A DNA stretch of 64,000 nucleotides from assembly GCF_900167565.1 (NCBI RefSeq), contig NZ_FUZV01000001.1, positions 682,001-746,000 of the forward strand. The letters run 5' to 3'. This DNA comes from Pseudoxanthomonas indica. GTDB lineage: Bacteria > Pseudomonadota > Gammaproteobacteria > Xanthomonadales > Xanthomonadaceae. The first letter of the stretch is position 1. Every line of letters begins with the position of its first letter. This document shows positions 39,996 to 47,278 of the stretch, in pieces. The translations under genes and the position numbers were made by a program. The notes under the pieces are model-generated. The model made no database searches. It was not told the DNA's origin and saw nothing but the letters and a program-made list of their open reading frames with translations.

Positions 39996-40135
39996 TTGCA
40001 GTCCTCACAGGCGAACGGCGAAAGCATCCTCCCTATCCACATTTGAAGCAAGAGAAAGACGAGGAGCTGCCGATTGAACGCAGCACGCCTTCTCCAGACC
40101 TTGTGCGTAGGTTTCCTAGAGACGACCTATGGCGG

Positions 40136-40318
40136 TCACTGGTGCTTAGCTATCCAGCGTTCGACAGCTTCGGCAGAGTTGCCCGCTTCTTTGACGGCGC
40201 TGCGAAGCTTCTCTTCACTGATTCCAAACCTCCCCGTCCAGTACCGGACCTCATGCTCCTCTCCTAACGCGATTCGGCTGCGATCCGGTTCACCCCGGTT
40301 GTTTAGATCATCTGACAT
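40136..40318 (-). CDS. DUF3606 domain protein
   Basis: 60 aa from the ATG at 40318 (M-S-D-D-L-N-N). The pattern G-E-P-D-R-S-R-I, then E-H-E-V-R-Y-W-T-G-R-F-G-I and K-L-R-S-A-V-K-E-A-G matches DUF3606, a small soluble family of unknown role that is common next to stress genes. It follows the 96-aa gene by 38 bases. Confidence 0.85.
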   Translation of the reverse strand: MSDDLNNRGEPDRSRIALGEEHEVRYWTGRFGISEEKLRSAVKEAGNSAEAVERWIAKHQ

Positions 40319-40356
40319 CCTATGCTCCTTCAAATAGAGACACCTGTGGACTTCTA

Positions 40357-40647
40357 CTAGCCAGCTGCGAGCTCTGATGTGGAGTTGGTTGGGAAAGCAA
40401 GCTGCTCGAAGTGGATAACTCTCTCCTTCGCCCATTTGGAACCCCAGCACATTCCAACTTGGCGCGAGCGCGTAAGTAGTCGCGGACGAGGCTTCCCTAG
40501 GTCGGGCACAAGTACCTCAACGAACCAACCCTGCTTTTGGGGGGCCACGCGCACTACTTCAATGCCTTTGTAATGAAGAACTCTCTCTTCCTCACACTCA
40601 ATCCACTGAAAGGCGTCGGGAAGGGTGGTGGGCACGTAGGTAGGCAT
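40357..40647 (-). CDS. Hypothetical protein
   Basis: 96 aa from the ATG at 40647. Contains PDAFQWIECEEERVLHYKGI and GWFVEVLVPDLGKPRP; soluble, no signal. Family not recognised. It is divergent from the hemerythrin gene, with 185 bases between that probably hold both promoters. Confidence 0.65.
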   Translation of the reverse strand: MPTYVPTTLPDAFQWIECEEERVLHYKGIEVVRVAPQKQGWFVEVLVPDLGKPRPRLLTRSRQVGMCWGSKWAKERVIHFEQLAFPTNSTSELAAG

Positions 40648-40832
40648 TCGCTTCTCGCTCGCATCCGACAGACAACTTTTACAACAGGTCGCGCGGTCAT
40701 AGCGTGAATTGCAACCTGTTGTTCAGTGCGCTAACGCGCTATCGAAATCCCCTATTTGCACGTTGCCTACACCGCGGTGGTGCCAGTCTTTGTACCTGAC
40801 CCAACCCACCCAACAAGTAGGCAGGCGGAAAA

Positions 40833-41381
40833 ATGAAACGAGATATTCTGAAAACGCTAAAGGACGAGCACGATGAGCTGCGGTCGCTATTTGACCAACT
40901 CAAGGAAACGACTGACCGAGGTGTCAAGACACGCCAGAGCTTGCTTGAAACAATCGAGAACTCCTTAATTCCCCACGCTAAGTGGGAGGAACAGGTCTTC
41001 TACCCGGCTTTCAAGGAACGTGCGGATCGGGATGGCCTCCAAACTCACGCAGAAGCGCTAGCGGAACACCATGCGGTTGAAAACTCTGTCATCCCCGAGG
41101 TTCATTCCGCAGATCCGGGTACGCCCGAGTTCGCTGGACGCACGAAGGTCTTCGGCGAGCTTATTGATCACCATGCCAAGGAAGAAGAGAACACAATGTT
41201 CAAAATGGCACGTGAGCTCTTCTCAGCCGAGGAGCGCGCCCAGCTGGACGAAGACTACGAGGTGTGGAAGGCATCGGACGACGCTCAACAACAAGTTGCG
41301 CAAGAAAAGACTAATGCGCAACGAAAAGCAGCTGCAGCATCCAAAGGAAGCCAAACGACGGTGAACGAGCAGGGCCAGTGA
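40833..41381 (+). CDS. Hemerythrin (HHE) domain protein
   Basis: 182 aa. A four-helix hemerythrin-like domain (about 1-145) carries the expected histidines and acids in LKDEHDELRSLF, IPHAKWEEQVFYP, LAEHHAVENSVI and LIDHHAKEEENTMF. Such di-iron proteins bind O2 or NO, or sense iron and redox state. A low-complexity A/Q/K-rich tail follows to the end. Base composition is lower in GC than in the core genes. The hemerythrin and the following membrane protein are co-directional. Confidence 0.92.
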   Translation: MKRDILKTLKDEHDELRSLFDQLKETTDRGVKTRQSLLETIENSLIPHAKWEEQVFYPAFKERADRDGLQTHAEALAEHHAVENSVIPEVHSADPGTPEFAGRTKVFGELIDHHAKEEENTMFKMARELFSAEERAQLDEDYEVWKASDDAQQQVAQEKTNAQRKAAAASKGSQTTVNEQGQ

Positions 41382-41474
41382 CCACACTGGCCCTGCTACG
41401 TTGTTGAGAGCTACAGGGGGACTGCGACTTGGACCTGGCGAACTTTCGATTGCAGATGAAGTAGGCGGACGGGA

Positions 41475-42134
41475 ATGAGTGAACCACGGTACTCTCTATG
41501 GCGCCGGAATGGCCTGTCCTTGACGCTAGCTTTCCTGTTCGTGCTATTCCTGCTGGCTCAAGTGATCTCGGGCCACGCAGCTTGGAACGAAGATAGAGTT
41601 CGCGAGCATCGTCCGCCAGCGACTTTCGCCCTGTATCTTTCCAGCGGACACTTCATCTCCGCAACCTTCGAGAACTGGGAAAGCGAGTTCTTGCAGATGG
41701 GTATGTACGTCCTGCTAACCGTCTGGTTGCGACAGCGCGGATCGGCTGAGTCAAGGCCTCTGGACCCCGCAGAAGAGGAGGAAACGATTCGACCCGGCCC
41801 TACGCCGTGGCCAGTTCGGGCCGGTGGAATGGTGCGAGTTCTGTACTCGCATTCACTTGCGCTGGCGTTCTTCTTGCTCTTCTTAGCGTCGTTCGCCCTA
41901 CATGGCTACGGTAGTTGGCTGCATGAGAACGATGAGCGGGTTGCAGCGCATGAGCCGACACTGTCTTTTCTCAGCCATCTGAGCGGCTCTCAGTTTTGGT
42001 TTGAGTCATTCCAAAACTGGCAAAGCGAATTTCTCGCCGTCTTGGCAATAGTGCTCCTTTCTATATTTCTTCGCCAGGACGGTTCTCCAGAATCAAAGCC
42101 CTTGAAGGCGCCCCACTCTCAGACAGGGACTTGA
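41475..42134 (+). CDS. DUF6766-like membrane protein with internal duplication
   Basis: 219 aa with an AGGCGGACGGGA ribosome-binding region. Two similar halves, about residues 8-100 and 118-210, each have two membrane helices and the pattern S-G-x-F...F-x-N-W-x-S-E-F-L...W/F-L-R-Q-x-G-S-x-E-S-x-P-L. An acidic linker (PAEEEETIRPG) joins them. The family fits DUF6766, function unknown. It follows the hemerythrin gene by 94 bases and could be a partner. Confidence 0.82.
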   Translation: MSEPRYSLWRRNGLSLTLAFLFVLFLLAQVISGHAAWNEDRVREHRPPATFALYLSSGHFISATFENWESEFLQMGMYVLLTVWLRQRGSAESRPLDPAEEEETIRPGPTPWPVRAGGMVRVLYSHSLALAFFLLFLASFALHGYGSWLHENDERVAAHEPTLSFLSHLSGSQFWFESFQNWQSEFLAVLAIVLLSIFLRQDGSPESKPLKAPHSQTGT

Positions 42135-42156
42135 GCGGCATTGAGTCAGGTTATTG

Positions 42157-42369
42157 TTAGACACCTATAACCTTAAATCGCCGCGCCATGCTGTCGAAAT
42201 GGATAGCCGCCCTGTGCAAGCCTTCGATCTGATCGAACTTCCTCCGTGCCCGCGACACCGACCCGCCGGATGGCTCAAAGCGAAGTTCGGCGGCGCGCGC
42301 GCGCATATCGTTTGCTTGGGCTGCGGCCCATTCCGCCTTCGTGCTGTATCGGGGTCGCCGGCTCGACAT
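42157..42369 (-). CDS. Small basic hypothetical protein
   Basis: 70 aa from the ATG at 42369 (M-S-S-R-R-P-R-Y). Contains RYSTKAEWAAAQANDMRARA and ARRKFDQIEGLHRAAIHFD, helical and arginine-rich. No family named; such short basic proteins are common in phage and island DNA. It overlaps the 3' end of the upstream 137-aa ORF in another frame. Confidence 0.55.
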   Translation of the reverse strand: MSSRRPRYSTKAEWAAAQANDMRARAAELRFEPSGGSVSRARRKFDQIEGLHRAAIHFDSMARRFKVIGV

Positions 42370-42688
42370 GGCGGGCATTCTGAATAGAGCAAATCTCACC
42401 GGTTGCGCCGACATTCGCAACTCTTGGCCGCCACGCTTGCTTGCTTAGCCACGCTTCGTGCTTCGCGGTCACCTCTGCGCGCAAGCGGGTTGCGTGTCGC
42501 TCAGCCCAAAGTTCAACACCGCGCCGGCCGGTCTGGTAGCTCGTGCAGCTTCGAGTTGCTTGCGTATTGGGGAGATGAGCATCGAGCCGCGCGAACCACG
42601 TGCCGTCAACCCGATCAATTAGCCGCGCGACATGCGTGATACCCAGCAGATAGACCACTTCGCGCCCCCAACGTCGGCGCCGAGCCAT
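42275..42688 (-). CDS. Hypothetical protein, phage/island type
   Basis: 137 aa from the ATG at 42688. The first 90 residues (M-A-R-R-R-R-W-G-R-E-V-V-Y-L, then RLIDRVDGTWFARLDAHL and SYQTGRRGVELWAERHATRL) look like a real conserved protein. The last 45 are low quality and overlap the next ORF, so a 3' frameshift is possible. Confidence 0.5.
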   Translation of the reverse strand: MARRRRWGREVVYLLGITHVARLIDRVDGTWFARLDAHLPNTQATRSCTSYQTGRRGVELWAERHATRLRAEVTAKHEAWLSKQAWRPRVANVGATGEICSIQNARHVEPATPIQHEGGMGRSPSKRYARARRRTSL

Positions 42689-42792
42689 GTCCAGCGAAAT
42701 TGCAGATCACCCACCGTAATCACCTCGGTTCGATCTTATGCGACTCGCTCTCATCGCTTGCGACGCGCAAGATTACCCAGCCGCCACGGGAT

Positions 42793-43905
42793 CTAACTGC
42801 GCGGCAGGGTAATTACGAACTGCGTCTGGCGTTCAATCGAGGTAGCGCTTACCTCCCCTCCATGTGCCTGCACGATCTCCCGCACAATGAAAAGGCCCAA
42901 GCCCAAACTTGAATTCTCACCGTTGCTCGCTTTCTTCACTCCCCTTCGCAGCGGATCAAACATAGAACCGAGAACGGATTCTGGGATTGATTCGCCCGAG
43001 TTCGTTACGGCAACCTGTACTTCCTCGACGTCACTCGTCACGGAGACAAGGATCGTCGATGCTTCGTCACCATACTTTGCTGCATTGGCGACCAAGTTGT
43101 GGATAGCTTCCCTCATCCTTACGCAGTCGAAGTGTCCTTCACAAGGACCGTTGTCCGTGAATCGAACTGCCATGTTAGGGATTATTGTGCTGAGTGAACT
43201 CACCTCTTCCCTGATTTCGGTCGCAAGGTCGCATGGAGAGCGATGCAGGGTCATCGCTATTCCTAGTTCCGACTTGCTGTAGTCCAGCAACTCGTCGAGC
43301 AGCTTTCGCATATGCGCAGCGCCACTCACCAGGCGTGATACTTTCTTGGCGCTCTGCGTTCCCTGTGTTGATAGGGCAAGCTGGTCGGCGGTGAACATCA
43401 CTACGCTTAGGGGACCACGCAAGTCGTGGCCCAGTGCTCCTAAGAACACATGCCGCCACATCTCCACTTCGCGCGAGAACTCTGCAAGCGACTCGGCCAC
43501 CGCCTGATCCATTGCTTCATTGAAGCGAATCATATCGTCCAACGAAGCCGCGACCAGAGCTGCGTCTGCCGACCACAAGCGAATTACAGCAGCACGCAAG
43601 GCCCGATACTCAGCCACCATGCTGTTCACGTCGAACCCGCCCTGCGCGCGCGTTCTCCCATGACTGGTAGCGGCACTTTCAGGACCGGACGACTTGGGTG
43701 CAAGTCCTTCGGATTTCGCCTTCTGCTCTACCGAAGATTGTCGAGAACGAAGATCAATTACGATCGCGTCCAAGACCTGTGGAAGGTGGTTTCGTAGCGC
43801 GGCTGCATCGAGTTCTAGCCCGAGAGGTGCCTGCGTTCTGGCAAACTCTTCCGCACCGTCGAGGATCTGGGCGCGACGCTGCTCTATGAAGTCGGCTAGG
43901 CGCAT
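42793..43905 (-). CDS. Sensor histidine kinase with RsbRD-like N-terminal domain
   Basis: 370 aa, no membrane segments, strong GGAGGAG ribosome-binding site. The N-terminal 115 residues (M-R-L-A-D-F-I-E-Q-R-R) fit the helical RsbRD_N domain. HisKA follows with H160 in LGALGHDLRGPL, then the HATPase domain with N-L-V-A-N-A-A-K-Y-G, V-T-N-S-G-E and SLGLGLFIVREIVQAHGG, all intact. It is a soluble kinase; no response regulator gene is visible nearby, so the partner may be encoded elsewhere. It lies 77 bases after the prophage tail operon in the same direction. Confidence 0.93.
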   Translation of the reverse strand: MRLADFIEQRRAQILDGAEEFARTQAPLGLELDAAALRNHLPQVLDAIVIDLRSRQSSVEQKAKSEGLAPKSSGPESAATSHGRTRAQGGFDVNSMVAEYRALRAAVIRLWSADAALVAASLDDMIRFNEAMDQAVAESLAEFSREVEMWRHVFLGALGHDLRGPLSVVMFTADQLALSTQGTQSAKKVSRLVSGAAHMRKLLDELLDYSKSELGIAMTLHRSPCDLATEIREEVSSLSTIIPNMAVRFTDNGPCEGHFDCVRMREAIHNLVANAAKYGDEASTILVSVTSDVEEVQVAVTNSGESIPESVLGSMFDPLRRGVKKASNGENSSLGLGLFIVREIVQAHGGEVSATSIERQTQFVITLPRS

Positions 43906-43982
43906 AAGATTTCTCCTCCGGGGCCCGCAGACAATACTCCATGTGATGGTTCTCGGGATGGGCTAGCGCTAGCACCCAGCGC

Positions 43983-44855
43983 CTAAGGAGGGATCTCCTC
44001 TACGGTGATGGTGCCGCTGAAGTACTGCCGCTGGATGTTCTGCGGACCGGGGAACTCGATGGCGATGCCGTACACCGCCGTGCGGTTGCACAGCGCGGCG
44101 TCGAACACGCTGCCGGGCAGCGTGCGGTACTGAGGGATCACCACACACCTGCGACCGCCCGTAAGCATTGCCGCGATCGTCTCCCAGTCGTCCCCGTTGG
44201 CAAGGCCGCCGCCGCGCGCATCTGCCGTCGGTGCGCCGGCCAGCGAGCCCGTGAAGCGCCGGAAGCTCGTCGCCTGCACCGTCGAAACCTGGCTGCCGCG
44301 CGTCCGCGTGTGAACGCTGGGGTCAAGCCTAGCTATTCCCCATCCTTCGGCCAGTCGGACGGTCACCGCCGGCATGAGCAAGATCTCGCCGATTTCGAAC
44401 TCCGTCGCTGCTGTGGCCCAGGTGGCGCCGCCCAGGTTGTTGTAGATGCTCACCGCCAGACTGACGATCGGATCGATACCCTCGCCCACCACCAACCAGC
44501 ACCCGATCGAACCGTCCGCCATGCGGCGAGTGACACCTGTGTTGCCGCCGCCAAGCGTGTAAACGTGGGAGCTGTCACCGGTCCGCTTGCCGGCGACCAT
44601 CACCGAGACACCCTCCGGAACATTCTTCAGGCCCAGCAAACCGATCACCCGCGGGCGCGTGGCAGCCGCAAGAGGCGCGGCGATCATCAACGCTTGCCCG
44701 ATCGCGGGCGAGCCGGATGACAGCCAGCGGATGCGCGTGCGCCGCGCCGGCTTGCCGTCAAACATGGCCGTCCCACCGTCAGCAGAGAGCCAATCCGCGC
44801 CGGTGCCGGTGAGGGTCGGCGTAGACACTTGCGGCATGCCGTATCCAATCAACAT
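43983..44855 (-). CDS. Phage tail-associated protein, unknown function
   Basis: 290 aa (M-L-I-G-Y-G-M-P-Q). Rich in Gly and Ala, with long beta-type stretches (YTLGGGNTGVTRRMADGS, YNNLGGATWATAATEFEIGE) as in tail-tip or fibre proteins. The last gene of the tail operon; it starts four bases after the previous stop. No family recognised. Confidence 0.65.
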   Translation of the reverse strand: MLIGYGMPQVSTPTLTGTGADWLSADGGTAMFDGKPARRTRIRWLSSGSPAIGQALMIAAPLAAATRPRVIGLLGLKNVPEGVSVMVAGKRTGDSSHVYTLGGGNTGVTRRMADGSIGCWLVVGEGIDPIVSLAVSIYNNLGGATWATAATEFEIGEILLMPAVTVRLAEGWGIARLDPSVHTRTRGSQVSTVQATSFRRFTGSLAGAPTADARGGGLANGDDWETIAAMLTGGRRCVVIPQYRTLPGSVFDAALCNRTAVYGIAIEFPGPQNIQRQYFSGTITVEEIPP

Positions 44856-44858
44856 CGT

Positions 44859-46823
44859 CTATCCCCAGAAAGTCAGCGTGCAATCGCCGGTGGCAGGGTT
44901 ACGGGTCACCGCGCGAACCAGCACCTTCTTGCCGGCGGCCAAGCCGAACCGCGGGTGGGTGATCCGGCCGATCTGCCCGGGCTTTGGGGCCAAGGCCGGA
45001 TCGGCAATACGCCAGACGTACAGCGCGCGCGGCACCTTGTACAAGTCGACCACCCGATCTATCTCAGCCTGCGCGTCTTGCTCGCGCCAGAAACAGGAAA
45101 CGAATGGGTCCGCGCTATCAGCGTGGGTGTACTGCGCAGCGAGCGGCCCCGCGGCGTAGGCCTGGCCGCGCCACAGGGCCGTCAGCTGATCGCGCCGGCT
45201 TTGAGGTACGTCGACCAGGTCAGTGACTAAGTCGGATGCCCCAAGCGCCTGGGCATTCGGCCTGTATGCCATTCGCCGGGTGAGGTTCGGTGCGCGATCG
45301 GGTGTCGAAACAACATCATCAACCGCGTCCGAGCGATCCAGGTCAAACGCCAGGGTTCCGCTGTAGGCCTCGGGCGGAACCACGCGAGCGAACCGCAGCG
45401 TGCCGTCTGCATCCTGCCACCACCATGCCCCATAGCTCGGGAGAATGGCCGCCAAGGCTTCACGCACCGTCGCGCCGTCCGAGTTGTAGTAGCCCACACC
45501 GGCATAACCCGTGGCTGCGTCGATTGCCGCAGCATCGGCGCTCGACCATGAAGCTTTGCCGATCGCCGAGAAGATCGCGGTCAGCGCCTGCAGCAGGGTC
45601 GCCGGCGCAGGGCCGGCGCCGATAGTCGAAACATCGGCCACCACCGGTCCAACGGGCGGGCTATACATTTCAAGCTGCTGCTGATCCGGCGAGACGGCGA
45701 AGGTGCCTCCCTCCATGATGTCGCCCCGGTCCATGACGACGTCGACGCTCGCGAGTGCTCGACTGCTCAAATAGATGGCCGTGCCATCTGTATTCACTGG
45801 CAGGCCGGGCACGCTTGCGACGGCGCCGATCACCACGGGCAGCGGGCTCCAGGCGAGCGTCGGGATGTTTGGCAGGAAGACACCGCGCGCGAGCGTCTGA
45901 TCGAGGTCATCGTGCGCGTCACGGAGCACGATCGATTTCGCACCCTCTCCAGTGATATCGATCCGATCCAGAACGAAGCGGGCAACTGTGGCCGCAGCTG
46001 CCACAGTGCCATCGACGGTGCCGCTACGAACCGCCACTGCGACACCGCCGAAATCCTGCGCCGCAATTGCATCAAGCATCCCGTCGCCATCGACGATGCT
46101 GCAGGAGGCGCTGGCGCTATTCGCCGGCATCTCGCCGCCCCACGGCCAGAAGCCAATTTCTGCCGCTACGAGCAGACCGTCAGCAATCAGGCCCTCATAA
46201 CGAGCGTGTGCAGGCGAATCGCTGGAGGCGCTCAGAAAGTCATAGTCTGCCACGCGTACCGGCGCTAGGCCGGCGGCGTCGCTATACCACCCGGCTTGTG
46301 CAGCGGGTGACTGGGCCTGCCACTGGCCGGAATTCACCGCACAGTTCAAACCACCGGCTTTCGTCGCGGTAAGGGACACAGCGAACACCAGGCCGACTCC
46401 AAGGGCATAAGTACCGCTCCACACCTGGATGCCATTTCGATAGAACGTGATCGTGCTTGGACTGCCAACCGCCACCCGAACACCAACGATGTCCCCTGCG
46501 ACCACAGCGGGGAGGCCGGTGGCGAGATTGCCAGAGGGTGACCCGACCTCTCCCGTCGCCAAACGCCAACCCACACCCGCCGCAGTGGGGCTCTGGTTGA
46601 CCGCCGAGACACCTGGCACCACGCCCACGATCGCAGACACCGCGTCATCTCCCCAGAAGGCGAACTCTGCCCCTCTGGTGCCGGTCGAAATTGCGATATC
46701 ACTGCGCCCCTGCCGCGCCTGACCTACCGCGACTGCATTTGTGGTCAGCACCAAGCCCGCGCCTTGCACCGCCAGCTGCGGGCCAATGGGAACAGATGCA
46801 AACCGACCGAAATTGCGCGCCAT
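44859..46823 (-). CDS. Large phage tail/baseplate protein with SPRY-like N-terminal domain
   Basis: 654 aa. Residues 1-170 look like a SPRY/lectin-type sandwich (VGWRLATGEVG, VRVAVGSPSTITFYRNGIQV, then V-F-A-V-S-L-T). The C-terminal half (VREALAAILPSYGAWWWQDADGTLRFARV, IGRITHPRFGLAAGKKV) resembles tail hub/receptor proteins. Assignment is by character and position, not by a diagnostic motif. It is adjacent to both neighbouring tail genes. Confidence 0.7.
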   Translation of the reverse strand: MARNFGRFASVPIGPQLAVQGAGLVLTTNAVAVGQARQGRSDIAISTGTRGAEFAFWGDDAVSAIVGVVPGVSAVNQSPTAAGVGWRLATGEVGSPSGNLATGLPAVVAGDIVGVRVAVGSPSTITFYRNGIQVWSGTYALGVGLVFAVSLTATKAGGLNCAVNSGQWQAQSPAAQAGWYSDAAGLAPVRVADYDFLSASSDSPAHARYEGLIADGLLVAAEIGFWPWGGEMPANSASASCSIVDGDGMLDAIAAQDFGGVAVAVRSGTVDGTVAAAATVARFVLDRIDITGEGAKSIVLRDAHDDLDQTLARGVFLPNIPTLAWSPLPVVIGAVASVPGLPVNTDGTAIYLSSRALASVDVVMDRGDIMEGGTFAVSPDQQQLEMYSPPVGPVVADVSTIGAGPAPATLLQALTAIFSAIGKASWSSADAAAIDAATGYAGVGYYNSDGATVREALAAILPSYGAWWWQDADGTLRFARVVPPEAYSGTLAFDLDRSDAVDDVVSTPDRAPNLTRRMAYRPNAQALGASDLVTDLVDVPQSRRDQLTALWRGQAYAAGPLAAQYTHADSADPFVSCFWREQDAQAEIDRVVDLYKVPRALYVWRIADPALAPKPGQIGRITHPRFGLAAGKKVLVRAVTRNPATGDCTLTFWG

Positions 46824-47278
46824 CAGAGCACCTGATCCAAATCGAATTCCACGCCCTGCTTGGCGATAGCGATGGCACGGCGAATGTCCACGGACCGCAC
46901 TAGCTCGCTCGCCCAGGGAATCAGCGTGGTTGCATTGAGCTGGGGATTCTCAGACGGAGGATCTGGCAGTGCTGCCAGCGAAAGCGGCTCTCCGAGGACG
47001 AGCCAAAGGCACTCACGTACGAGCGCAGGCAAGCCCAGCACGTCTTGTTCGTACTGGCTGGCTGCGTGCCTGAACTCCACGCGCGCCCGGTGCCGCCCCT
47101 GATTGTCGACCACTGACTGCAGCTGCTCGTCAATCCAAGTGGCCGAAACGAAGATGCTAGGACACAGCGACTCCGTAAGCGTCTTCACCTGCTGCTGAAC
47201 GAATACAAGTTCACCGGAGTCCAGCTCGACGACGAGCCCCCCTTCAATCACAAGTTCAGGGCGTTTTGTGTAGCTCAT
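46823..47278 (-). CDS. Phage tail protein of unknown function
   Basis: 151 aa from the ATG at 47278 (M-S-Y-T-K-R-P-E-L), which overlaps the previous gene's stop by four bases; its own stop touches the next start. Soluble, acidic, with RVEFRHAASQYEQDVLGLP. No family recognised. Confidence 0.65.
   Translation of the reverse strand: MSYTKRPELVIEGGLVVELDSGELVFVQQQVKTLTESLCPSIFVSATWIDEQLQSVVDNQGRHRARVEFRHAASQYEQDVLGLPALVRECLWLVLGEPLSLAALPDPPSENPQLNATTLIPWASELVRSVDIRRAIAIAKQGVEFDLDQVL

Larger units (their letters stand above)
39210..43982. other. Accessory, lower-GC segment between tRNA-Phe and prophage tail genes
   Basis: Codon use and base content are visibly more AT-rich than the chromosome to the left. 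The genes are small unknown proteins, DUF3606, hemerythrin, a DUF6766-like membrane protein and a histidine kinase. It starts exactly at a tRNA 3' end and abuts phage tail genes, so it is likely part of the same integrated element or a neighbouring island. The other boundary is not in view. Confidence 0.6.

Noticed and set aside
43754..43975. Short frames overlapping the histidine kinase start
   Set aside because: They conflict with the strongly supported kinase ORF and its GGAGGAG site.
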